This document shows, piece by piece, positions 20,118-29,230 of a DNA stretch of 64,000 nucleotides. Location of the stretch: the NCBI RefSeq assembly GCF_902459665.1, contig NZ_CABPSL010000001.1, positions 806,001 to 870,000 of the forward strand, in the 5' to 3' direction. The stretch is from Pandoraea cepalis. GTDB lineage: Bacteria; Pseudomonadota; Gammaproteobacteria; Burkholderiales; Burkholderiaceae. The translations under genes were made by a program, and so were the position numbers. The first letter of the stretch is position 1. Every line of letters begins with the position of its first letter. The notes under the pieces were generated by a model. That model was not told the origin of the DNA. It worked only from the letters and a program-made list of their open reading frames with translations, and searched no databases.

Positions 20118-20188
20118 CGGGGCCGCTCGTCGGCCCCGCACGCAAGCTGAAAACCCCCTCTGCCGTCAGGCGAGGGGGTTTTCGTTTT
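20118..20188 (+). terminator. Tandem hairpins and Rho-independent terminator after aspS
   Basis: A GGGGCCG/CGGCCCC hairpin at 20118-20137 is followed by the main terminator: GAAAACCCCCTC (20149-20160) pairs with GAGGGGGTTTTC (20172-20183) and runs into GTTTTTC. It separates aspS from nudB, which therefore needs its own promoter or read-through. Confidence 0.88.
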
Positions 20189-20283
20189 TCGGGGGCATCG
20201 CGCATGCCGCAACACCCGGCGTTTGCCCTATACAATGCGTCATCGGTGCCGGTCTTCGGTGCCGTTCTCGAATCGCCACCTGC

Positions 20284-20748
20284 ATGAAACCCTTCAAGAT
20301 TCCCGAATCGGTGCTCGTCGTGATCTATACGCCGGCGCTCGACGTTCTGCTCATCGAGCGTGCCGACGCCGAGAACTTCTGGCAGTCGGTCACCGGCAGC
20401 AAGGACCGGCTCGACGAACCGCTGTTCGAGACGGCCGTGCGCGAAGTCTTCGAGGAGACCGGTATTCGCGTGGCAAACGGAACCCCGGTGCCCGCCGCTG
20501 CGCTGACCGATTGGCAGCACGAAATTCAGTACAACATCTATCCGCGTTGGGCCCATCGTTATGCACCGGGCGTGACGCGCAATACGGAACACTGGTTCGG
20601 CTTGTGCGTGCCGCAGAACACCGCCGTGACGCTTTCGCCGCGCGAGCATGTCGCCTATGCGTGGCTGCCGTGGGAAGCGGCCGCCGCGCGTTGTTTCTCA
20701 CCGTCGAACGGCGATGCCATCCGGCAGTTGCCGTTGCGCGTGCGCTAG
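20284..20748 (+). CDS. nudB: Dihydroneopterin triphosphate diphosphatase NudB
   Basis: A 154-residue Nudix hydrolase that removes pyrophosphate from dihydroneopterin triphosphate in folate synthesis. The Nudix box is seen as GSKDRLDEPLFETAVREVFE followed by ETG at about residues 39-61, and the NudB-specific ENFWQSVTGS just before it. Compared with the generic G-x5-E spacing there is one extra residue between the Gly and the Glu, which I believe is common in betaproteobacterial NudB. Start ATG 20284. The clsB start follows 18 bases after the stop, so the two are probably co-transcribed. Confidence 0.9.
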   Translation: MKPFKIPESVLVVIYTPALDVLLIERADAENFWQSVTGSKDRLDEPLFETAVREVFEETGIRVANGTPVPAAALTDWQHEIQYNIYPRWAHRYAPGVTRNTEHWFGLCVPQNTAVTLSPREHVAYAWLPWEAAAARCFSPSNGDAIRQLPLRVR

Positions 20749-20766
20749 CCGCGGCACGGCGCGCCG

Positions 20767-21924
20767 ATGAGCAAGTACCTGCCGTTCTCCCGCGATAACG
20801 ATCTGACGCTGCTCTATCTCGGTCAGCGCTACTTCACAGCGCTCATTGCCGCCATCGACCGCGCCACCCGCGACGTGGCGCTCGAGACGTATATCTTCGA
20901 AGCCGACGAGGCGGGGCGGCAGGTCGCCGCAGCGCTGCAACGCGCCGCGCAACGCGGCGTTGCGGTACGCGTCATCCTCGACGGCATCGGCACGAGCCGC
21001 CGACTGCCGTTTCTCGCCGATTGGCGCGAGAGCGGCGTGGCGTATCGCGTCTACAATCCGCGGCTGTTCGGCAAGTTCGGTTTCTCGCGCACGCACCGCA
21101 AGCTGGCCATCGTCGATCACGCGGTGGCATTTGTCGGCGGCATCAACATCATCGACGACGACAACGGCGGTGGCGACACCCGCATGGACGATCCGCGCTG
21201 GGACTTTGCCGTGCAATGCCGCGGTCCCATCGTCGCCGAAATCTCCATCGCGTTTCACATTCAGTGGCTGCGCCTCGCGCCGGGGTATCTGGGGACGCCG
21301 TTCCGTCATCGGCGCCGCGGGCAACGTGGGCGTCTGCACGCCCCTTACGCCGGTCAGGCAGCCTTCGTGGCACGCGATAACCTGCACAATCGTCGCGCAG
21401 TCGAAAAGGCGTATCTGATGGCGCTGGGCCGCGCGCGCCACGAGGTTTGGCTCGCGAATCCCTATTTCGTGCCCGGCCGCCGGCTGCGACGCGCACTGAC
21501 GCAGGCGGCCCAACGCGGTGTGGCGGTGCATCTGCTGATCGGCCGCAACGAGTTCCGCCTGCTCGATGCCGCGGTGCCCTGGCTTTACGCCAAGTTGCTC
21601 GATGCCGGCGTGCGCATCGGCGAGTACGACGTACGTCAACTGCATGGCAAGGTGGCTGTCGTCGACGACGTATGGGCGACGGTCGGCTCCTCCAATCTGG
21701 ATGCGCTGTCGCTGTTCCTGAATCACGAAGCCAACGTGGTGGTGCTCGACGATCCGCTGGTCATCGAACTGCGCGACCATATCCGCCGAGCCTTTGACGA
21801 GGCGCGTCTCATCGACCCCGCCCGCTACGGCGCACGCTCGCGCTGGCGGCGCTTCCGCCAGTGGATGGCGTATCGCCTCTATCGCCTGACGATGCGGCTC
21901 CTCACGCGCGGCAAATACGACTGA
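20767..21924 (+). CDS. clsB: Cardiolipin synthase ClsB (phospholipase D family)
   Basis: A 385-residue protein with two PLD domains. The HKD motifs are THRKLAIVDHAVAFVGG near residue 112 and LHGKVAVVDDVWATVGSSN near 293; both have the catalytic His-Lys-Asp. ClsB enzymes condense phosphatidylglycerol (with PG or phosphatidylethanolamine) into cardiolipin at the inner membrane. There is no N-terminal double transmembrane segment as in ClsA, which is why ClsB is preferred. The C-terminus is an Arg-rich amphipathic segment (YRLYRLTMRLLTRGKYD), a likely membrane contact. Confidence 0.88.
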   Translation: MSKYLPFSRDNDLTLLYLGQRYFTALIAAIDRATRDVALETYIFEADEAGRQVAAALQRAAQRGVAVRVILDGIGTSRRLPFLADWRESGVAYRVYNPRLFGKFGFSRTHRKLAIVDHAVAFVGGINIIDDDNGGGDTRMDDPRWDFAVQCRGPIVAEISIAFHIQWLRLAPGYLGTPFRHRRRGQRGRLHAPYAGQAAFVARDNLHNRRAVEKAYLMALGRARHEVWLANPYFVPGRRLRRALTQAAQRGVAVHLLIGRNEFRLLDAAVPWLYAKLLDAGVRIGEYDVRQLHGKVAVVDDVWATVGSSNLDALSLFLNHEANVVVLDDPLVIELRDHIRRAFDEARLIDPARYGARSRWRRFRQWMAYRLYRLTMRLLTRGKYD

Positions 21925-22016
21925 TTGTCGGGCGGATGCCGACGGATGATCCGCCGTTGCTCATGGCTCTCGGCCCTGTGCCGACGTCGCCGAACCCCGC
22001 CCTCCGACGGCTACCG

Positions 22017-22036
22017 ATTAGGTATTCCGATCTAAT
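22017..22036. promoter_or_regulatory. Small dyad ATTAG-N10-CTAAT upstream of the TetR gene
   Basis: ATTAG (22017-22021) and its inverse CTAAT (22032-22036) lie about 100 bases before the TetR start in an AT-richer pocket. It could be an additional regulatory half-site pair or overlap a -10 element (TAATAAAT). Evidence is the symmetry only. Confidence 0.25.
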
Positions 22037-22090
22037 AAATTCCTTGTTCGCCCATGGGTGTCCCCCAATAATAGGACGGCCGTTCGATTT

Positions 22091-22121
22091 TTTGGTTAGC
22101 ATCGGAGAACGGATAACCAAA
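22091..22121. promoter_or_regulatory. Probable operator dyad TTTGGTTA-N15-TAACCAAA
   Basis: A perfect 8-bp inverted repeat, TTTGGTTA at 22091-22098 and TAACCAAA at 22114-22121, ends 14 bases before the TetR start codon. TetR-family repressors commonly bind dyads overlapping their own promoter, so this is the natural candidate for autoregulation of this gene and the downstream beta-oxidation genes. Binding is inferred. Confidence 0.5.
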
Positions 22122-22135
22122 GCGATGCCAAACAT

Positions 22136-22729
22136 ATGCGAAAGGGTGAACAGACACGAGCCGCCATCCTGAATGCCGCGCTGGAACTTGCGGGGCGCGA
22201 TGGACTTGAGGGGCTGACGATCGGCTTGCTGGCTGATCGTATGCAGATGAGCAAGAGCGGCGTCTTCGCGCATTTCGGTTCGCGCGAGGACTTGCAGATT
22301 GAAGTGCTGCGCGAGTATCACCGGCGTTTCGAGGACGAGGTGTTCGCCCCCGGGATGGAAGCCCCGCGCGGCCTGCCGCGACTCAGGGCGCTGGTGGATC
22401 GCTGGATGGACAAGCGCATTCGCGAGGTGACGACGGGCTGTATCTATATCAGCGGTGCCGTCGAGTACGACGATCGCGCGGCCAGTCCGGTGCGCGAGGC
22501 CTTGGTGAAGAGCGTGCGGTTGTGGCGATCGGCCCTGCTGCGCGCGATCACGCAAGCGAAGGAGGAGGGGCATTTGCGTGCGGACACCGATCCGCGTCTG
22601 ATGCTCTTTGAAATGTACAGCCTGACACTTGGCTTGCATCACGACGCGCGGTTCCTCCGGGAGCCGGGGGCCGTCGAGATGACCCGGGTGGCGCTGGAAA
22701 AACTGATTTCGTCTTATCAGCGCGGGTGA
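22136..22729 (+). CDS. TetR-family transcriptional regulator of the beta-oxidation cluster
   Basis: A 197-residue repressor. The N-terminal helix-turn-helix is clear: TRAAILNAALELAGRDGL at residues 7-24, then LADRMQMSKSGVFAHFGSRE at 32-51, which ends in the usual FxSRE/K motif. The C-terminal ligand domain is alpha-helical with no recognisable specific family motif. It directly precedes the acyl-CoA dehydrogenase gene (48-bp gap, same strand), so an acyl-CoA or fatty acid ligand is the likely inducer. No good ribosome site precedes ATG 22136, suggesting low expression or initiation near the dyad. Confidence 0.88.
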   Translation: MRKGEQTRAAILNAALELAGRDGLEGLTIGLLADRMQMSKSGVFAHFGSREDLQIEVLREYHRRFEDEVFAPGMEAPRGLPRLRALVDRWMDKRIREVTTGCIYISGAVEYDDRAASPVREALVKSVRLWRSALLRAITQAKEEGHLRADTDPRLMLFEMYSLTLGLHHDARFLREPGAVEMTRVALEKLISSYQRG

Positions 22730-22777
22730 GGCGCGAGCCGTCCGCGATTCAATTCGATTTGTTCGGAGGAGTAGGTC

Positions 22778-24565
22778 ATGGGACAGTACAACGCGCCGCT
22801 GCGCGACATGCAATTCGTTTTGCACGAACTGCTGGGCGTGGAAAACGAATTGAAGGCATTGCCGAAACACGCGGACATCGATGCCGACACCATCAACCAG
22901 GTGCTCGAAGAGGCCGGCAAGTTCTGCAGCGAAGTCGTCTTCCCGCTGAATCAGGTGGGTGATCGCGAGGGCTGCAAGTACGAAGGCGATGGCGTCGTCA
23001 CGACGCCGACCGGCTTCAAGCAGGCCTATCAGCAATACGTCGAGGCCGGCTGGCCCTCGCTGGCGTGCGACCCCGCGTTCGGAGGCCAAGGGCTGCCGCA
23101 GGTCGTCAACAACGCCCTGTATGAAATGCTCAACTCCGCCAACCAGGCCTGGACGATGTATCCCGGCCTGTCGCACGGCGCTTACGAGTGCCTGCATGCG
23201 CATGGCACGCCTGAGCAGCAATCCACCTATCTGCCGAAGATCGTATCGGGCGAATGGACCGGTACGATGTGCCTGACCGAGCCGCACTGCGGCACCGACC
23301 TGGGCATGCTGCGCACGAAGGCCGAGCCGAATGGCGACGGCTCGTACGCCATCTCCGGCACCAAGATCTTCATCTCCGCCGGCGAGCACGACATGGCCGC
23401 CAACATCGTCCACCTTGTGCTGGCCCGCCTGCCGGACGCGCCGCCGGGAACGAAGGGTATCTCGCTGTTCGTTGTGCCGAAGTTCATCCCCGACGCGAAT
23501 GGCGCACCGGGTGAGCGCAACGGCATCAAGTGCGGCTCGATCGAGCACAAGATGGGCATTCACGGCAATGCCACCTGCGTGATGAACCTCGACGGCGCGC
23601 GCGGCTGGCTCGTTGGCGAACCGAACAAGGGCCTCAATGCCATGTTCGTGATGATGAACGCCGCGCGTCAGGGCGTGGGCATGCAGGGCATGGGCCTGAC
23701 GGAAGTCGCCTACCAGAACTCGTTGGTGTACGCGAAGGAGCGCATTCAGATGCGCTCGCTCACCGGCCCGAAGGCGCCGGACAAGCCGGCGGATCCGATC
23801 ATCGTGCATCCGGACGTGCGCCGCATGCTGCTCACGCAGAAAGCCTATGTGGAAGGCGGTCGCGCGTTCTCTTACTGGACCGCGCTGCACATCGACAAGG
23901 AGCTGTCGCACGGTGACGAAGCCGAGCGTCGTGAAGCCGCCGATCTGGTCGCGCTGCTCACGCCGATCATCAAGGCCTTCCTGACCGACAACGCGTTCGA
24001 GTGCACCAACCATGCGATGCAGATTTACGGCGGCCACGGCTTCATCTCCGAGTGGGGCATGGAGCAGTATGTGCGCGACGCACGCATCAACATGATCTAC
24101 GAGGGCACGAACTCGATTCAGGCGCTCGACCTGTTGGGCCGCAAGGTGCTCGGCGACATGGGGGCGAAGCTCAAGAAGTTCGGCAAGCTCGTGCAGGACT
24201 TCGTCGAGGCCGAAGGCACGAAGGAAGAAATGCAGGAGTTCGTCAATCCCCTCGCGGACATCGGCGACAAGGTGCAGAAGCTGACGATGGAAATCGGCAT
24301 GAAGGCCATGGCCAATCCAGACGAAGTGGGCGCCGCCTCGGTGCCGTATCAGCGCGTGGTCGGCCATCTCGTGTTCGCTTACTTCTGGGCACGCATGGCG
24401 CGCATCGCGCTTGACAAGCAAGGCAGCGGCGACAAGTTCTACGAATCGAAGCTCGCCACGGCGCGTTTCTATTTCGCCAAGTTGCTGCCGGAGACCGCGT
24501 CGCAAATCCGCATGGCCCGTGCCGGTGCGAAGACGCTGATGGAAGTCGACGTCGACCTGTTCTGA
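22778..24565 (+). CDS. Acyl-CoA dehydrogenase with C-terminal extension
   Basis: A 595-residue FAD flavoenzyme catalysing the first step of beta-oxidation, introducing the C2-C3 double bond into acyl-CoA. It belongs to the long form with an N-terminal extra segment (DMQFVLHELLGVENEL), the standard ACAD core with MCLTEPHCGTDLG near residue 164, the catalytic Glu in MIYEGTNSIQALDL near residue 442, and a C-terminal helical domain of about 130 residues. A GGAGGAG ribosome site precedes ATG 22778. The next gene starts 17 bases after the stop, giving a tight operon with the multifunctional enzyme and thiolase. Confidence 0.95.
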   Translation: MGQYNAPLRDMQFVLHELLGVENELKALPKHADIDADTINQVLEEAGKFCSEVVFPLNQVGDREGCKYEGDGVVTTPTGFKQAYQQYVEAGWPSLACDPAFGGQGLPQVVNNALYEMLNSANQAWTMYPGLSHGAYECLHAHGTPEQQSTYLPKIVSGEWTGTMCLTEPHCGTDLGMLRTKAEPNGDGSYAISGTKIFISAGEHDMAANIVHLVLARLPDAPPGTKGISLFVVPKFIPDANGAPGERNGIKCGSIEHKMGIHGNATCVMNLDGARGWLVGEPNKGLNAMFVMMNAARQGVGMQGMGLTEVAYQNSLVYAKERIQMRSLTGPKAPDKPADPIIVHPDVRRMLLTQKAYVEGGRAFSYWTALHIDKELSHGDEAERREAADLVALLTPIIKAFLTDNAFECTNHAMQIYGGHGFISEWGMEQYVRDARINMIYEGTNSIQALDLLGRKVLGDMGAKLKKFGKLVQDFVEAEGTKEEMQEFVNPLADIGDKVQKLTMEIGMKAMANPDEVGAASVPYQRVVGHLVFAYFWARMARIALDKQGSGDKFYESKLATARFYFAKLLPETASQIRMARAGAKTLMEVDVDLF

Positions 24566-24582
24566 GAGCGGAGGAGATCACC

Positions 24583-27027
24583 GTGAGCCAAACCAACAAA
24601 CCCCTGGTCGTACGCAAGGTCGCTGTGCTGGGCGCCGGCGTGATGGGTGCGCAGATTGCCGCGCACCTCGTCAATGCGAAAGTGCCCGTCGTGCTGTTCG
24701 ATCTGCCGGCCAAGGAAGGCCCGAAGAATGGCATCGTCCTGCGTGCCATCGACGGCCTGAAGAAGCTGAGCCCCGCGCCATTCGCCGACAAGGCCGACGC
24801 CCAATACATCGAAGCGGCGAATTACGAGGACGACCTTGCAACCCTCGCCGGCTGCGACGTGGTGATCGAAGCGATCGCCGAGCGCATGGACTGGAAGCAT
24901 GACCTGTACAAGAAGGTCGCGCCGCATCTGGCCAAGCACGCAATTTTCGCGTCGAATACGTCGGGCCTGTCGATCACTGAACTCTCGGAAGGCTTCGATG
25001 CCGATCTGAAGTCGCGCTTCTGCGGCGTGCACTTCTTCAATCCCCCGCGCTATATGCATCTGGTCGAATTGATCCCGACCGCCACCACGGCGCCGGAGAT
25101 TCTCGACCAACTCGAAACGTTCCTCACGTCCACGCTCGGCAAGGGCGTGGTGCGCGCGAAGGATACGCCGAACTTCATCGCCAACCGCGTGGGCGTGTTC
25201 TCGATTCTGGCGGTGTTCGCCGAAGCGCAGAAGTATGGCATTCCGTTCGATGTGGTCGATGACCTGACCGGCAGCAAGCTGGGTCGTGCCAAGTCGGCCA
25301 CGTTCCGCACGGCCGACGTGGTCGGTCTGGACACGATGGCGCACGTGATCAAGACGATGCAGGACGGCCTCAAGGACGACCCGTTCGCCCCGACGTATGC
25401 CACGCCGCCGGTGCTCAAGGCACTCGTCGAAAAGGGCGCGCTGGGTCAGAAGACGGGTGCGGGTTTCTACAAGAAGGAAGGCAAGGTCATCAAGGTGCTC
25501 GACCCGCAATCGGGCGAGTATGTCGAATCGGGCAAGAAGGCCGATGAGATGGTCGTGCGCATTCTGAAGAAAGCGCCGGCCGAGCGTCTGCGTCTGCTGC
25601 GCGAATCGACGAACCCGCAGGCACAGTTCCTGTGGGCGGTGTTCCGCGATGTGTTCCATTACATCGGTGTGTATCTCGAGCAGATCGCCGACAACGCACG
25701 TGAAGTGGACTTCGCCATTCGCTGGGGCTTCGGCTGGAGCACCGGTCCGTTCGAGGACTGGCAGGCTGCGGGCTGGAAGGACATTGCGCAGTGGGTGCAG
25801 GAAGACATCGACGCCGGTCAGGCGCTCTCGAGCGCGCCGCTGCCCAAGTGGGTGACGAGCGGCAAGGTCGCCGAGGCGGGCGGTGTGCACACGGCGGCGG
25901 GCTCGTATGCGCCGGCCAAAGATGCGTTTGTTCCGCGCAGCACGCTGCCGGTGTATCAGCGTCAGGTCTTCCCGGCCTCGCTCGTGGGCGACGCCAGCGC
26001 CGACCCGCGCAAGTTCGGCAAGACCATCGAGGAGAACGACGCCGTGCGCCTGTGGGTCGACGAGACCCCGGGGCAGGACGACGTGCTTATCGTCTCGTTC
26101 AAGTCGAAGATGAACACCATCGGGCCGGCCGTCATCGACGGGCTGACCCGCGCGATCGATCTGGCCGAGCAGCACTATCGCGGTGTGGTCGTATGGCAGC
26201 CCACGTCGCTCAAACTCGGTGCGCCGGGTGGTCCGTTCTCTGCCGGCGCCGATCTCGAAGCGGCCATGCCCGCGTTCATGATGGGCGGGGCGAAGGGTAT
26301 CGAGCCGTTCATCAAGAAGTTCCAGGACGGCATGATGCGTGTGAAGTACGCGCAGGTGCCCGTCGTCTCGGCCGTCTCCGGCATTGCGCTGGGCGGCGGG
26401 TGCGAGCTGTTGCTGCATAGCGCGAAGCGCGTGGCGGCGCTCGAGAGCTACATCGGTCTCGTGGAAGTCGGTGTCGGGCTGGTGCCGGGCGGCGGCGGCC
26501 TGAAGGAAGCGGCGATCCGCGCAGCGGAAGCCGCGAGTGCCGCGGGGAGCGTGCAGTATCTCCAGTTCGTGACCAAGTCGTTCACCAACGCGGCGATGGC
26601 GAAGGTCTCGGCCTCGGCGCTCGACGCCCGCGACATGGGCTATCTGAAGCCGACGGACACCATCGTGTACAACGTGCACGAACTGCTGTCGGTCGCCCGT
26701 AACGAGGCGCGCGCGCTGGCCATTGCCGGCTATCGTCCGCCGCTCAAGCCGGCTGGCATTCCTGTCGCCGGTCGCTCGGGGATCTCGACCATCAAGGCGT
26801 CGCTCGTGAATATGCGAGACGGCAACTTCATCTCGGCGCACGACTTCCTCATCGCCTCGCGCATCGCCGAAGCCGTGTGCGGCGGCGACGTGGAGGCCGG
26901 CAGCCTCGTGAACGAAGAATGGCTGCTGGCGCTCGAGCGTCGCGCCTTCATCGAACTGCTGGGCACGTCGAAGACCCAGGAACGCATCATGGGCATGCTG
27001 CAATCCGGCAAGCCGGTGCGCAACTAA
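24583..27027 (+). CDS. 3-hydroxyacyl-CoA dehydrogenase / enoyl-CoA hydratase fusion (FadN-like order)
   Basis: An 814-residue bifunctional beta-oxidation enzyme. The NAD-binding 3-hydroxyacyl-CoA dehydrogenase domain comes first (GAGVMGAQIAAHL at about 17-29, HFFNPPRYMH near 150), then a second HAD helical domain, and an enoyl-CoA hydratase/crotonase domain last (FSAGADLEAAM near 552, ALGGGCELLLHS near 603, LVPGGGG near 633). This is the reverse of E. coli FadB/FadJ, where the hydratase is N-terminal, and matches FadN-type proteins. The start is GTG 24583, supported by GGAGGAG six bases upstream. The thiolase gene follows after 17 bases. Confidence 0.95.
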   Translation: MSQTNKPLVVRKVAVLGAGVMGAQIAAHLVNAKVPVVLFDLPAKEGPKNGIVLRAIDGLKKLSPAPFADKADAQYIEAANYEDDLATLAGCDVVIEAIAERMDWKHDLYKKVAPHLAKHAIFASNTSGLSITELSEGFDADLKSRFCGVHFFNPPRYMHLVELIPTATTAPEILDQLETFLTSTLGKGVVRAKDTPNFIANRVGVFSILAVFAEAQKYGIPFDVVDDLTGSKLGRAKSATFRTADVVGLDTMAHVIKTMQDGLKDDPFAPTYATPPVLKALVEKGALGQKTGAGFYKKEGKVIKVLDPQSGEYVESGKKADEMVVRILKKAPAERLRLLRESTNPQAQFLWAVFRDVFHYIGVYLEQIADNAREVDFAIRWGFGWSTGPFEDWQAAGWKDIAQWVQEDIDAGQALSSAPLPKWVTSGKVAEAGGVHTAAGSYAPAKDAFVPRSTLPVYQRQVFPASLVGDASADPRKFGKTIEENDAVRLWVDETPGQDDVLIVSFKSKMNTIGPAVIDGLTRAIDLAEQHYRGVVVWQPTSLKLGAPGGPFSAGADLEAAMPAFMMGGAKGIEPFIKKFQDGMMRVKYAQVPVVSAVSGIALGGGCELLLHSAKRVAALESYIGLVEVGVGLVPGGGGLKEAAIRAAEAASAAGSVQYLQFVTKSFTNAAMAKVSASALDARDMGYLKPTDTIVYNVHELLSVARNEARALAIAGYRPPLKPAGIPVAGRSGISTIKASLVNMRDGNFISAHDFLIASRIAEAVCGGDVEAGSLVNEEWLLALERRAFIELLGTSKTQERIMGMLQSGKPVRN

Positions 27028-27044
27028 GCCGATCGGAGACTGAC

Positions 27045-28244
27045 ATGAGCAAACAACTGCAAGACGCCTACATCGTTGCCGCCACGCGCGCGCCGATCGG
27101 CAAGGCACCCAAGGGCAGCTACAAGAACACGCGTCCGGACGACCTGCTCGCGACCATTCTCAAGAGCGCGCTCGCGCAGGTGCCGGATCTCGATCCGAAG
27201 GTCATCGAAGACGCCATCATCGGCTGTGCCATTCCCGAAGCCCAGCAGGGCCTGAACGTGGCGCGTATCGGCGCGCTGCTCTCGGGTCTGCCGAACACGG
27301 TGGGCGGGGTGACCGTCAACCGCTTCTGCGCCTCGGGCCTCACGGCGCTCGCGATGGCGGCGGACCGCATTCGTGTGGGCGAAGCCGACGCAATGTTCGC
27401 CGGGGGTATCGAGAGCATGAGCATGGTGCCGATGATGGGCAACACGCCGTCGCTCTCGCCGTCGATCTTCGAGCGCGACGAGAACGTGGGCATCGCGTAC
27501 GGCATGGGGCTGACCGCCGAGAAGGTGGCGCAGCAGTGGGGCGTGACGCGCGACGCGCAGGACGCCTTCGCGCTGGCCTCGCACCAGAAGGCGATCCAGG
27601 CGCAACAGGCAGGTGAATTCACGAACGAGATCACGCCGATCGAGATCGTCGAACGCTTCCCGAATCTGGCCACCGGCGAAGTGTCGATCAAGACGCGCAC
27701 GCTGTCGCTCGACGAAGGCCCACGGCCGGATACGTCGATCGAAGGGCTGGGCAAACTGCGTCCGGTGTTCGCGAACAAGGGGTCGGTCACGGCCGGCAAC
27801 AGTTCGCAGACGTCGGATGGTGCCGGCGCGCTGCTCGTCGTGAGCGAGAAGATTCTCAAGCAGTTCAACCTCACGCCGCTCGCCCGTTTCGTGTCGTTCG
27901 CCGTGCGCGGCGTGCCGCCCGAGATCATGGGTATCGGTCCGAAGGAGGCGATTCCCGCGGCTCTGCGCGCGGCGGGCCTGTCGCAGCAGGACATGGACTG
28001 GATCGAACTGAACGAGGCGTTTGCCGCGCAGGCCCTTGCCGTCATCAAGGATCTGGATCTCGATACCCGCAAGGTCAACCCGATGGGCGGCGCCATCGCG
28101 CTGGGCCACCCGCTGGGCGCGACCGGTGCGATCCGCGCCGCGACCGTGGTGCACGCGCTGCGCCGTCACAACCTGAAGTACGGGATGGTGACCATGTGCG
28201 TGGGGACCGGCATGGGCGCGGCGGGGATTCTCGAGCGCATGTAA
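27045..28244 (+). CDS. Acetyl-CoA C-acyltransferase (3-ketoacyl-CoA thiolase)
   Basis: A 399-residue thiolase that cleaves 3-ketoacyl-CoA to acetyl-CoA and a shortened acyl-CoA. The nucleophilic Cys is in NRFCASGLTALAMAA near residue 94, the His in GGAIALGHPLGATGA near 355, and the second Cys in MCVGTGMGAAGIL near 384. It stands third in the operon after the dehydrogenase and the fused HAD/hydratase and supplies the missing last step of the spiral. ATG 27045 has GATCGGAGAC upstream. FadA or FadI would be a suitable name by function. Confidence 0.95.
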   Translation: MSKQLQDAYIVAATRAPIGKAPKGSYKNTRPDDLLATILKSALAQVPDLDPKVIEDAIIGCAIPEAQQGLNVARIGALLSGLPNTVGGVTVNRFCASGLTALAMAADRIRVGEADAMFAGGIESMSMVPMMGNTPSLSPSIFERDENVGIAYGMGLTAEKVAQQWGVTRDAQDAFALASHQKAIQAQQAGEFTNEITPIEIVERFPNLATGEVSIKTRTLSLDEGPRPDTSIEGLGKLRPVFANKGSVTAGNSSQTSDGAGALLVVSEKILKQFNLTPLARFVSFAVRGVPPEIMGIGPKEAIPAALRAAGLSQQDMDWIELNEAFAAQALAVIKDLDLDTRKVNPMGGAIALGHPLGATGAIRAATVVHALRRHNLKYGMVTMCVGTGMGAAGILERM

Positions 28245-28306
28245 GCGGGCGTGCCGTAGGCCCTCGGCTGGCAATCGTCAGACATGCGGCGTACGACGGC
28301 CCAGGG

Positions 28307-28347
28307 CGCCGGGGTGCGGTTTCGCAACAGCGCGACCGCCCCCGGCG
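28307..28347 (+). other. GC-rich hairpin between thiolase and enoyl-CoA hydratase genes
   Basis: CGCCGGGG (28307-28314) pairs with CCCCGGCG (28340-28347), and inside it GCGGT pairs with ACCGC, giving 13 bp with a single bulge and a 14-nt loop. Only TTCTC follows. It may be a partial terminator or an mRNA-processing or stabilising element inside the operon. Confidence 0.45.
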
Positions 28348-28414
28348 TTCTCATCTACGGCGGGCAGTGACCCGGCGTCGCCAGAGGCCCGGAACATCCG
28401 AGGAGACACACGAG

Positions 28415-29182
28415 ATGGAAGACGTATTGGTGCATCGCCAGGGCGCGGTGCAAGTGCTGACCTTCAACCGCGCGCACAAGAAGAATGCGATTACCGCCGC
28501 GATGTATCAGGCAATGGCCGAAGGCATTGCCGAGGCGGAGGCCGATCCGTCGTTGCGCGTGATCCTGATCCAGGGGCAGCCGGAGGCCTTTTCGGCGGGC
28601 AACGATCTCGAAGACTTCCTGAAAAACCCGCCGAAGGACGACGACGCCCCCGTGTTCCAGTTCCTGCGTGCGATCAGCCAGGCGACCAAACCCATTGTCG
28701 CGGCCGTGGCGGGCAATGCGGTCGGCGTCGGCACGACGCTGCTGCTGCACTGCGATGTCGTGTATGCCACGCAAACCGCTCGCTTCTCGCTGCCGTTTTC
28801 GCAACTGGCGTTGTGTCCGGAGGCGGCGTCGAGCTGGCTGCTGCCGCGCGTGGCGGGCTACCAGCGTGCCGCCGAGAAGCTGCTTTTCGGCGAGCCGTTC
28901 GACGTGAACGAGGCTGTTGCGATGGGCTTCGTCAACCGTGCTGTGCCGGCGGACGAACTGGCCGACTACGCCGCGAAGCGTGCCGCGCAACTCGCGGCCA
29001 TGCCGGCGGCGTCGCTGCGCGTGACCAAGCAGTTGATGAAGGGCGACAGCGCGCAAGCGGTGCAGTCGCGTATTCGCGACGAGGCGTTGGAGTTCGGCAA
29101 ACGGCTCGTCTCTCCGGAAGCGCGTGAGGCGTTCACGGCGTTCTTCGAGAAGCGCAAGCCGGATTTCAGTCAGTTTTCATAA
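28415..29182 (+). CDS. Enoyl-CoA hydratase/isomerase family protein
   Basis: A 255-residue single-domain crotonase. The oxyanion-hole loops are FSAGNDLEDFL near residue 60 and GNAVGVGTTLLLH near 101; the catalytic-Glu region appears as LALCPEAASSWLLP near 130. It hydrates or isomerises enoyl-CoA esters; substrate class is not readable, and because the operon already encodes a fused hydratase this enzyme may act on branched, unsaturated or otherwise unusual chains. ATG 28415 follows GAGGAGAC. It is the last gene of the plus-strand beta-oxidation cluster and ends at a bidirectional-looking terminator facing the thioesterase gene. Confidence 0.9.
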   Translation: MEDVLVHRQGAVQVLTFNRAHKKNAITAAMYQAMAEGIAEAEADPSLRVILIQGQPEAFSAGNDLEDFLKNPPKDDDAPVFQFLRAISQATKPIVAAVAGNAVGVGTTLLLHCDVVYATQTARFSLPFSQLALCPEAASSWLLPRVAGYQRAAEKLLFGEPFDVNEAVAMGFVNRAVPADELADYAAKRAAQLAAMPAASLRVTKQLMKGDSAQAVQSRIRDEALEFGKRLVSPEAREAFTAFFEKRKPDFSQFS

Positions 29183-29230
29183 CGCCCCCGCCGTCGCCGG
29201 GAAGACTCGGCGGCACAGCAGGCGCATCAA

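Noticed and set aside
21902-27108. Two minus-strand frames of more than 860 codons opposite the beta-oxidation genes
   Set aside because: Both are shadows of the acyl-CoA dehydrogenase and HAD/hydratase genes; composition is atypical and no ribosome sites or domains are seen.
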